Positions 1-8,600 of a DNA stretch of 12,124 nt are shown in pieces; within the stretch, counting starts at the first letter, position 1, and every line of letters starts with the position of its first letter. The notes below the pieces were generated by a model. That model saw only the letters and a program-made list of their open reading frames with translations. It searched no databases and was not told the DNA's origin. Origin of the DNA: an uncultured Ruminococcus sp. (GTDB lineage Bacteria > Bacillota > Clostridia > Oscillospirales > Ruminococcaceae); the NCBI GenBank assembly GCA_900752785.1, contig CAADWP010000175.1, positions 1 through 12,124 of the forward strand. Reading direction: 5' to 3'. A program made the position numbers and the translations under genes.

Positions 1-33
1 AGAAATTTGGAATTAAAGTTTTAGGAAGGGAGT

Positions 34-70
34 TTGAGGGATAACCCTTTTTCAAAAGGGTTTCCCTCAA
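34..70. other. Long stem-loop, possibly the terminator of a gene outside the window
   Basis: Bases 34-41 (TTGAGGGA) pair exactly with 63-70. Inside them 43-50 pair with 55-62, leaving one unpaired T at 42 and a four-base loop. Neither flank has a strong U-tract, so it is not a textbook terminator for either strand. It lies beyond the better groEL terminator at 124-159, so it may end a convergent gene located to the left, or be an interspersed palindromic element. No coding sequence is visible in bases 1-191. Confidence 0.4.
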
Positions 71-114
71 TAATTTACATGAATAACTCCGATAAATTTT
101 GACTTATGCGAATA

Positions 115-159
115 ATTAAAGCAAGCCCGAAAGCAGTTGACGTGAACCGCTTTCGGGCT
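115..159 (-). terminator. Probable intrinsic terminator of groESL
   Basis: GCCCGAAAGC (125-134) pairs with GCTTTCGGGC (149-158), extended by the A124-T159 pair. Three more pairs (136-138 with 145-147) form inside. On the minus strand the stem is followed by a T-rich but interrupted stretch (TTGCTTTAATTATT). It starts 33 bases after the groEL stop codon, in the right place to end the chaperonin transcript. The stem is strong and the U-tract is imperfect. Confidence 0.7.
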
Positions 160-191
160 ATAAATTTCTATATAGGTATTACGTTTTATTA

Positions 192-1820
<1,629 letters not shown>

Positions 1821-1847
1821 CTAACTCCTTTATAAATAATTTTACGT

Positions 1848-1866
1848 CCGGACTCTGCGAGTGCGG
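1848..1866 (-). other. Small intercistronic hairpin between groES and groEL
   Basis: Bases 1848-1850 pair with 1864-1866 and 1852-1855 pair with 1859-1862, around one C-C mismatch (on the minus strand) and a three-base loop. There is no U-tract, so it is not a terminator. It could act as a processing or stability element tuning the ratio of the two chaperonin messages, but it is short and could be chance. Confidence 0.25.
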
Positions 1867-1891
1867 ATAAAAGCTGACGATTAAGCGTTAA

Positions 1892-2191
<300 letters not shown>

Positions 2192-2218
2192 TTAGCACTC
2201 TCTTTCTTTGAGTGCTAA
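2192..2218 (-). promoter_or_regulatory. CIRCE operator (HrcA binding site)
   Basis: TTAGCACTC (2192-2200), nine spacer bases, then GAGTGCTAA (2210-2218). This is a perfect match to the conserved CIRCE inverted repeat. HrcA binds CIRCE and represses chaperone operons until heat stress titrates the GroEL needed for HrcA activity. The site overlaps the predicted transcription start and lies 27 bases upstream of the groES ATG. No hrcA gene is in the window, so HrcA must be encoded elsewhere. Confidence 0.97.
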
Positions 2219-2222
2219 TTAT

Positions 2223-2250
2223 ATTTTACCATGTTTTTTCAATAAATCAA
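2223..2250 (-). promoter_or_regulatory. Sigma-A-type promoter of groESL
   Basis: On the minus strand TTGATT (2245-2250) is followed after 16 bases by TAAAAT (2223-2228). This places the start of transcription inside the CIRCE element, as expected for HrcA repression. A TATAAT also exists at 2218-2223 but has no -35 at usual spacing, so the exact -10 is not certain. Confidence 0.7.
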
Positions 2251-2331
2251 GTGCATTCAGAAAGTTTTCATAATTTTTGGAATTTTGCACAAATATTACT
2301 CTGTATCAGCTCTATACATATGCAATAACGC

Positions 2332-2365
2332 AAAAATAAAACCGCTTCACGAAAGGATGAAGCGG
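2332..2365 (-). terminator. Intrinsic terminator of the CAP-dockerin gene
   Basis: CCGCTTCA (2342-2349) and TGAAGCGG (2358-2365) form an eight-base-pair GC-rich stem with an eight-base loop. On the minus strand it is followed by TTTTATTTTTG. It lies 48 bases past the stop codon at 2413 and separates this gene from groESL. Confidence 0.9.
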
Positions 2366-2412
2366 AGCGGTAAAAAAGAAGAGGAAGCAAATATGGGGTA
2401 AAAAATGATAAG

Positions 2413-3204
2413 TTAGATCATATCGGGAGTGATAGGAAGGGACTCGTAAGAACCGAGGATGTATCTTCTGAGAATGATAACATCAGCGATGTTAACAGAA
2501 CCGTCCTGCATTACGTCGCAAGCCTCAAGCTGGAGTTCGCTGAGGGACTCGCCGCCGAAGATATGCTGGGAAAGAGCGATGTAATCGAAGCTGTTTATGC
2601 TGCCGTCGCCGTTTACGTCGCCGCAGAACTGAGAAGCGCTCTGGTTATCAGAGTTATTTGTGGAAAGGAGCTGATTTCTTTCAACGATTCTCTGACCCTC
2701 AAGAGAAGTATTAACTGCTGCGAAAGCCTGAGTCCAGTACCAGCCGTACATACTGCCTTCAACGTATTTAACGCCGATGCCGATATGTGTATAGGAGGGA
2801 TTCATGATAGCAGCCCAGTGAGAAGGAGAGTTTTTCCACTGTTCAAAGGTTTCTTCTGCTGTAGAGTTTCCTGCTGCGATATTTTCGGAGATCTTTGTGT
2901 AAGGAACTTCATTGTAGTCGATAGCTGTGAAGAAATTCTGACCGTCGGGTCTTGTGTGGCTGAAAGAAACTGAGCATTCTTCTGCGCGGATGTCGGCAAC
3001 TTCGCAGAGATAAGGAGTAAGGAACATAGGAGCGAGACCTTCTTCGGCTCTTGCTTCGTTTACGAGAACAGCGATCTCATCAACGAGAGCGTTGAAATTG
3101 ATTTCTTCTGCTGCTCCGGCGTTCTTGGGGAAGCTGACAGCGCAAACTAAAGTCATCATAACTGCTGAAACTAATGCTGCAAATCTTCTAACCTTATTCA
3201 TCAT
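2413..3204 (-). CDS. Secreted CAP/SCP-domain protein with C-terminal type I dockerin
   Basis: This is an exported 263-residue protein. A signal peptide (MNKVRR, hydrophobic stretch, cleavage near AGAA, about residue 32) precedes a CAP domain of the bacterial YkwD type (about 39-165) with the family's marks: FSHTRPDG (81-88), SENIAAGN (107-113), WKNSPSHW (123-130), HIGIGV (140-145) and YWTQAF (156-161). A polar linker leads to a type I dockerin (195-251). Its first calcium loop, DVNGDGSINSFD, is canonical; the second, DVMQDGSVNIAD, has Met where Asn/Asp is usual at position 3. Dockerins bind cohesins on scaffoldins, so the protein is probably cellulosome- or cell-surface-bound. The biochemical role of bacterial CAP domains is unsettled. 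The start at 3204 is chosen because GGAGG (3212-3216) lies seven bases upstream; the in-frame ATG at 3231 adds nine residues ahead of the signal peptide and bypasses this site. It has its own promoter and terminator. Confidence 0.9.
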   Translation of the reverse strand: MMNKVRRFAALVSAVMMTLVCAVSFPKNAGAAEEINFNALVDEIAVLVNEARAEEGLAPMFLTPYLCEVADIRAEECSVSFSHTRPDGQNFFTAIDYNEVPYTKISENIAAGNSTAEETFEQWKNSPSHWAAIMNPSYTHIGIGVKYVEGSMYGWYWTQAFAAVNTSLEGQRIVERNQLLSTNNSDNQSASQFCGDVNGDGSINSFDYIALSQHIFGGESLSELQLEACDVMQDGSVNIADVIILRRYILGSYESLPITPDMI

Positions 3205-3302
3205 AATAATTCCTCCATAAATGCACCGCAATCTTTACTTTTTGTATTATAGATTTGTGATTTGAATTTACTTGCGGTTTATTGTTTTTCTGTTCTGGCT
3301 AT

Positions 3303-3332
3303 ATGATACCACAAACATTTACCCGAAGTAAA
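3303..3332 (-). promoter_or_regulatory. Probable promoter of the CAP-dockerin gene, overlapped by a small palindrome
   Basis: On the minus strand TTTACT (3327-3332) and TATCAT (3303-3308) are 18 bases apart, with a TGG extended -10 immediately before TATCAT. An inverted repeat ATTTAC-CCGAA-GTAAAT (3317-3333) covers the -35 and may be an operator for an unknown regulator. This gives a leader of roughly 90 bases. The rest of the 3205-3493 gap is AT-rich, with no credible coding sequence. Confidence 0.5.
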
Positions 3333-3481
3333 TAATTGCAGACTTGCATTCATGGTTTGTTTACAACTGTTCATAAAATAACTGATATTATTGTACCTAT
3401 AGTATAATCATATCTTATTTGTTCTGAAAATAAAATTTCTTCCGCTGTTTTTTCCGCCTTTTATCTCTGTTTTTTGCTGTT

Positions 3482-3530
3482 GAGATAAAAATTAAGGAGG
3501 CGCCGTGCTAATTTTGCACAGCGTCTCCTT
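3482..3530 (-). terminator. Intrinsic terminator of the three-gene tail-fibre-like cassette
   Basis: AAGGAG-G-CGC-C-GTGC (3494-3508) pairs with GCAC-A-GCG-T-CTCCTT (3516-3530), giving about 14 pairs with one mismatch and one G-U pair around a seven-base loop. On the minus strand it is followed by AATTTTTATC. It starts three bases beyond the TAA at 3534-3536. On the plus strand the stem is followed by TTAT, so it may be weakly bidirectional. Confidence 0.9.
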
Positions 3531-3533
3531 TTA

Positions 3534-3938
3534 TCATGTTTTAGTTACATATATATTTCCATAGACCTTTTGTCCGTTGCAATAAGCGGCTTCCACAGCC
3601 TTTCCTCCCATAAAAAGCCTTTCAGCCTTTGATTCTCCGAAATATATGTTTGAGAATATTCTGCATTCAATATTTTCAAGCTTCATAATGCATGGATATC
3701 CGTCGTTAAATTTGTCGCCGAGGCAGCGCATAATAAAATCCGGATAAGGAGGCAGAAGAGCTGTTTGCCTCGGAATTTTAGGGATATGAACGACATAAGG
3801 ATAGCCGTTGTTCTTTTGCGGATCAAATTTAAAGAAATATTGCGGAAACGGCGCGGAAAATTTGGGGTCGGACGGATCATGCAGCTCCGCGATGCATGGA
3901 TAACCGTTATTTTTTCCGTCAATAAAAACCATGCTCAT
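3534..3938 (-). CDS. Small NGYP-repeat protein with tail-tip-like C-terminus
   Basis: A 134-residue protein of no firmly recognised family. Three repeats, NNGYPCI (10-16), NNGYPYV (43-49) and NDGYPCI (78-84), are spaced 33 and 35 residues apart; each follows an Asp/Lys-rich turn, and the first two are followed by proline-rich segments. Residues about 98-128 (IYFGESKAERLFMGGKAVEA... NGQKVYG) look like the short beta-hairpin Gly-x-x-x-Val-Tyr motifs common at the ends of phage tail-tip and fibre proteins. There is no signal peptide or membrane segment. The ATG at 3936-3938 shares its first base with the last base used by the TAA of the preceding gene (TAATG), so translation is probably coupled, with only a weak AGGTGA ribosome site. 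It is the last gene of the cassette. A role as a tail-fibre accessory or adhesin subunit is inference; the repeats are directly visible. Confidence 0.7.
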   Translation of the reverse strand: MSMVFIDGKNNGYPCIAELHDPSDPKFSAPFPQYFFKFDPQKNNGYPYVVHIPKIPRQTALLPPYPDFIMRCLGDKFNDGYPCIMKLENIECRIFSNIYFGESKAERLFMGGKAVEAAYCNGQKVYGNIYVTKT

Positions 3939-4891
3939 TATTCTTCACCTGCGCATAAGAATCCGATAGAAGTAAGATATTCGGCGCTTTTGCATTGTTC
4001 AGTCGTAAGTGCGCAGAATTTTTTTACCTGATCGGACGTGTAAGTATGCGTAATTGTGGTATTCGGTATAAGGTCTTTGTCATAAAAGCAAACGGTTACG
4101 AAATGTGCGTCCCAATACAGTTTTTTTCCGTTTTCGACATTAAGTGCAAAAAAGGAATTGTCAAAATTGCCGCACTGGCTGCAAATAAATCTATAACCAT
4201 CGGGATTTTTTTCACCGTATCTGATCCTTCCCGTAATATATGAATCGCTGAGACTTGAATGTGAGATCAGACCGCAGGCGGCGTATGCAGCCACCGCGGC
4301 TTCATTAATATAAGAATCAAAATGTATATGGCAGCGTTTCATAGTCATGGTTGCGCAGAAAGCGTGATGGGTTTCAGATACGCTTTTAAAGCAAAAAGTG
4401 CAAAGTTCTGCTTCAGAATCTCTTATGTACTCGCTGGTCATGCAGCTCCTGCCCTTCACAGTTCCCGCAACCGTACCATATTGAGTGATATTCAAAAGAA
4501 ATACGCAGTTATACAACTTTAGATATGTATAGTCACCTCCGTAATTCTTCATGCTGAATACGTAGGTAAGCTCTCCCGTAAGCTGTATGTTTTCAAGCCT
4601 TAAATTTTTTATCTCAACTTTTTTTGTTCCGCCTCTTGCTACGGTATTAAATATGATCGGTTGTTTATCGCCGCTTTGGGATACAATATTTCTTATGCAG
4701 TGACCTTGTCCGTCTAATCCTGCGCAGTTCAGCGTTATGCTTTCAAAATGCTCGGCGTAAGGAGTTCCGTTAAGGTCAATATCCGTTCCCAGCTTAAAAT
4801 ATATTTCACTTCCTCCGGTCTCTCCCATGGAGTAAAGTTCCGCGACTGTCATTATTACATACGGATCTGTCTGTGTTCCTGTTCCTGTCAT
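3938..4891 (-). CDS. Cysteine-rich beta-helix-like protein resembling a phage tail fibre
   Basis: A 317-residue protein. The N-terminus, GTGTQTDPYVIMTVAELYSM (3-22), followed by YFKLGTDIDLNGTPY (31-45) and GLDGQGHCIRNI (58-69), matches the G-(S/T)-G-T-x-x-D-P-Y-x-I entry and GLDGxGHxI pattern of right-handed beta-helix or GLUG-like surface and tail-fibre proteins. The central part (about 90-260) is repetitive beta structure (NLRLENIQL, LKLYNCVF, MKRCHIHF, LSDSYITG). It has 15 cysteines, about 5 percent, including CSQC (237-240), and no signal peptide. That points to a protein assembled inside the cell or on a virion-like particle. The ATG is one base after the preceding stop, and its GGAGG ribosome site lies within the last codons of that gene, so expression is coupled. 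Binding to a surface glycan is inferred from the fold. An enzymatic (lyase) role cannot be excluded. Confidence 0.7.
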   Translation of the reverse strand: MTGTGTQTDPYVIMTVAELYSMGETGGSEIYFKLGTDIDLNGTPYAEHFESITLNCAGLDGQGHCIRNIVSQSGDKQPIIFNTVARGGTKKVEIKNLRLENIQLTGELTYVFSMKNYGGDYTYLKLYNCVFLLNITQYGTVAGTVKGRSCMTSEYIRDSEAELCTFCFKSVSETHHAFCATMTMKRCHIHFDSYINEAAVAAYAACGLISHSSLSDSYITGRIRYGEKNPDGYRFICSQCGNFDNSFFALNVENGKKLYWDAHFVTVCFYDKDLIPNTTITHTYTSDQVKKFCALTTEQCKSAEYLTSIGFLCAGEE

Positions 4892-4892
4892 T

Positions 4893-5534
4893 TTATCCCT
4901 CCGTTACTATAACATAAAGCGAATCTGCTTTAACTGTTATTGATTCATATTCTTCTCTTGTAAGCGCAACGACCTCCGGACGGGCAAGATATACGGCGGT
5001 ATCAGCTTCCATTTTGTCAAGCCGTTCCTCGGTTGCTTCAAGTCCGAATGCATCCATTTTTTGCTGAAGATTTCCCAGAGCCGCATTTTTTGCATCGTCT
5101 ATGTCTTCAATTCCCTGAACGGCGGCAGCGGTTATATCCGAAATTATCTGATCCGAAGCGTCGGGCAGAGGAGCGTTTTCTCCGTTAAGAGCAGGCTTTA
5201 CATAAACAGGCTGCATATCGTACTTTAAAATAAGCGAATCGTTCTTTGAAGCTCTCAGTTCAAGCTCGAGTTTTCCGCTGTTTTGAGTAAAGTTATTGCT
5301 TACCGTCCATTCAAGCTTTATTTTGTCATTGCAAACAACGGGAGTAAGGATCTGACATATCTCCCACTTTCCGTCCGAAATCCCTATAATGCTGAAATTA
5401 CATTCCGACAGATCGTTTCCGCTGTAATTCTTATCGACCATAAATGTAATTTTGTCGGCGCAGTGCTCACCCTGAACGAACATCCTGCCAAAAGAATATG
5501 TCGGGATATTTTTACCTTGTGCAAATACTTCCAT
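4893..5534 (-). CDS. Phage baseplate / upper tail-fibre-like protein
   Basis: A 213-residue protein. Residues 1-115 form an all-beta domain whose pattern (FVQGEHCADKITFMVDK, YSGNDLSECNF, LEWTVSNNFTQNSGKLELEL, ILKYDMQPVYVK) resembles the N-terminal domain of BppU-type baseplate upper proteins of Firmicutes phages. A short linker leads to a charged, probably helical or coiled-coil segment (about 126-180), then LTREEYESITVKADSLYVIV (191-210), a C-terminal motif common in phage tail proteins. The start is the ATG at 5532-5534, with AGGAGGT four bases upstream (5539-5545). A TTG 22 codons further upstream lies inside the terminator of the previous gene and is unlikely. It is the first gene of the cassette. 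The family assignment rests on pattern memory, not a search; its place in a tail-like structure is inferred. There are no neighbouring phage morphogenesis genes. Confidence 0.75.
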   Translation of the reverse strand: MEVFAQGKNIPTYSFGRMFVQGEHCADKITFMVDKNYSGNDLSECNFSIIGISDGKWEICQILTPVVCNDKIKLEWTVSNNFTQNSGKLELELRASKNDSLILKYDMQPVYVKPALNGENAPLPDASDQIISDITAAAVQGIEDIDDAKNAALGNLQQKMDAFGLEATEERLDKMEADTAVYLARPEVVALTREEYESITVKADSLYVIVTEG

Positions 5535-5580
5535 TTTTACCTCCTTTTTTGAAAGCTCCGCAGCGCTTTCTGTAAGGGGG

Positions 5581-5623
5581 ATAAAAAAAGCCTTATTCAA
5601 CGTATATACATTGAATAAGGCTT
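5581..5623 (-). terminator. Intrinsic terminator of the PL11 lyase gene
   Basis: AAGCCTTATTCAA (5588-5600) and TTGAATAAGGCTT (5611-5623) form a perfect 13-base-pair stem with a ten-base loop. On the minus strand the stem runs into a T-rich tail (TTTTTTAT). It starts 23 bases after the stop codon of the lyase gene and isolates it from the following cassette. Confidence 0.93.
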
Positions 5624-5646
5624 AAAATTTACAAAAAGTTCACATA

Positions 5647-8600
5647 TCAATCTTCGGAATATACTTCAGGAACTTTAGGCAGATCATAGCCTGTTCCCAA
5701 AAAATAATCTGTATGAGGAGGCTGATTGTAGCCGTTATTCTCTGAAGCGACCTGTACTCGGTACTGTGGATTATGCATCAGCGTGTAAATCGGATACTGC
5801 GTTTCAAAGGTTGTGGCAAATACCCTCAGACCTGTTCCGTCAGATTTGCGGAATATCATTTCTTCACGCCAGTCGCCAAACAGATCGGCTGTAAGGCAGG
5901 CATTGGACTTCGTGTAATTATTATAATCAACGCCGTCGCCGGTAAATACTCTGCCTTTTCCGTGCTGGTCGACCATTGTTCTGTCGAGTACGGCTCTTTC
6001 AAGAACATCCGTCCAGTAAACAACGGAATTCATGCCCCATTTTGTTATATCGGACCATGCGCCGACTTTCTCGTGGCTGCCAAAAGCGGCATAAATAACA
6101 GAGTTGTGCGAACCAACCATTTCTGCTCCCGCATTTCCTGCGATAAGATTGTCGGCTATGCATCTTCCCGTATCTCCGCCGGCTGTTTCACGGAAAAGTA
6201 TTTTTCCGGTTTTTCCGTCGCGGAGAGAGATGCCGAAGCCTGCTTCTTCTTCTTCGTGGCATTGGAAAATTTCAACGCCCGGGTTACTTGGATCAAAGTC
6301 TCCGACATGGATAGCGTCGCCGTGACCAAGACCGCTTGTATAGAGAAGCTTTCCGTTATCGTCAACAACTGCCGAGCCTACAACGACTTCCTGTTTTCCG
6401 TCGCCGTCAACATCTGCGGCAAGAATGTGATGATTACCGTCGCCGTAGCCTGCAACAGAGGAATTGTGACCGGTGTCATACGACCAATACTCAACAAGCT
6501 TGCCGTTTACCACGTTATATGCTGTAAGTGCCGAACGCGTATAATATCCTCTGCCGAATACGGCGCTTGGAGTAGTTCCGTTGAGATAAGCCACGCAGGC
6601 TGTCATGCGCTCGGAACGGTTGCCGTACTGGTCGCCCCATGCGTCGGCGTCGCCCCTGCCGGGCTTATAGTCGATCGTATCTATCGCCTTGCCTGTAGCT
6701 CCGTCAAAGAGCGTCAGATACTCGGGACCGCTGAGAGGCTTGCCGGTCGGATCGCCGCGCTTTCCGTCCACCTTTCCTGTCATGCGGTAATCTTTGGAAC
6801 CGTCTCCGATCACCATGCCTGTGCCGTCGACAGTGCCGTCTGCTGTTTTGCAGATCATTTCAGCTTTGTTATCGCCGTCGAAATCGTATACCATGAACTG
6901 GGTATAATGTGCTCCTGCGCGGATATTTTTGCCCAGATCGACTCTCCAGAGCTGCTTTCCGTCAAGTGTATAGCAGTCTATATAAACGTTTCCGGTATAT
7001 CCTGCATTAGCGTTGTCTTTTGAATTAGAGGGATCCCACTTGACAAAGATCTCATACTGACCGTCGCCGTCGATATCGCCGACTGAGCAGTCGTTTGCCG
7101 TATAAGTATAAGCTTCGCCTGTGGGAGTTGTTCCTCCGGGTGGGGTATTAAGCGGAATATCAAAGTATGCGCCGCTCTGTCCGCTGTTTTTGTTTGTCAG
7201 ATTAATGGAAGCCTGAGCGAATTCCGTACATTCTCCGTCTACGTATGTATCAATCGTATACCAGTCGGCAGCTGTGCCGTTTTTATCAAGAAAACATGAC
7301 GCATCATTGATAGTTCCCTCATAGATAGGCGGCTGCTTTCCGTTTTTAAAGAGCTTGAACGTTGTATTTTCACTGTCGGTGCCGAGGATCCTCCAGCTTA
7401 CGAGAACTCCGCTACCCGTATATGCTGCGGAAACGCCTCTGTTGAGCTTTTCAACACGCTTGCCGTCCTTAGGCATTACCATTTCCGCGGCAGGCTTATC
7501 GGTCTCGATAACCTCGATATAATCCATATTCGGTCCGCCGCCGGAAGTAGTTGCAGTTGCTTTAACAGTATTTTTTCCTGCCTTTAAAGCAAGAACGACA
7601 GAACTGTCATCCCACTGCGTCCATGATCCTGTGCCGCTGAAATCCATATAGCAGCATTCCTTGCTTCCGTTGACTGTAACCTTTACGGTACGGTTTGCTT
7701 CTGTTCCGTTTGCATAGCGGAAAGTTACGAGATAGTTTCCGTCCTCCGGAACATCGACCGTCCAATTTACATAGCTTCCAACTGCGTTATTGTAATTTAC
7801 GTATGCTTCTCCGGCGAAGCCTGCATTTATATCTTCTTTCCAGCTGTCATAAAATTCGGCGTCAATAGCATAATAACGTTCGGCAACGGGTATGGGCGGT
7901 GTTTCTGTAGTAGTTGTGGATGTAGTCGTTTCAGAGGCAGTCGTGGTAGTAGTTGTTGTTGTTGTTGTTGTGACCGGGCGTTTCAGCGTAGCGTCGGGAA
8001 TATTTTCGGTACGCAGTATTTCAATGTTTTTTATTGAAACTTTGGCTGACGGCGATTCGGGAGCAATCTCAATAGCATTTTTGCCTTCGTTAAGTTTGAT
8101 AATATATACGGCTTCTTTCCATCCTTCGGTTGTTTCAAAAACAGCCGGAGTGTAAACGCTTCCGTTATTGGCTATTATTTGAAAATCAGCAGGATCTTCC
8201 GAATTTGAGTAATTTATACGGAGTTTATAGTTTCCGGAAAAGTCTGCCGTAAAATTAAAGTTCGCAGCTCCCTGCTGACCCGCGCTGAATTCCACGGTAT
8301 CTCCTGCAAGAGTATCCTTGTGTATGTACTCTCCTACACGATATCTCTTTTCAAGTTTGATAAGCCACTGCATAATGTTTACGGCGTCTGCAAGATTAAC
8401 GTCGCCGTCAGCATTTGAATCTGCCGGAATAAGCTGTTCATCACTGAATTGCTTGAGACCCAATACATAAGATTGAATGGTAAACGCATCGTCGCTTGTT
8501 ACGCCGTCGTTGCCTATTACATCGCCTCTGATGTAATAGTTAAAGTCTTCGGCAGCATTGGCGCTGACCGGAGCCGCATTCGGTACAGAAGCTGCGGTGA

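Noticed and set aside
2563..2973. A 136-codon plus-strand frame opposite the CAP-dockerin gene
   Set aside because: Shadow frame; the minus-strand gene has recognisable domains, a ribosome site and a signal peptide.
3275..3370. A 31-codon minus-strand frame upstream of the CAP gene (from the ATG near 3370)
   Set aside because: It has no ribosome site and runs through the predicted promoter; the product has no feature of interest.
3459..3490. An AT-rich nine-base-pair stem (TTTTATCTC / GAGATAAAA)
   Set aside because: Part of it is simply the U-tract of the adjoining terminator; the stem is weak with a 14-base loop.
3534..5534. A complete prophage
   Set aside because: Only three tail-fibre-like genes are present. 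There is no integrase, attachment repeat, capsid, tail tube or lysis gene, and the flanks are ordinary host genes.
5773..7023. A 416-codon open frame on the plus strand opposite the lyase gene
   Set aside because: It lies entirely antisense to the well-supported PL11 domain, has no ribosome site or domain pattern, and its cysteine- and valine-rich composition is what the complement of this codon usage gives.
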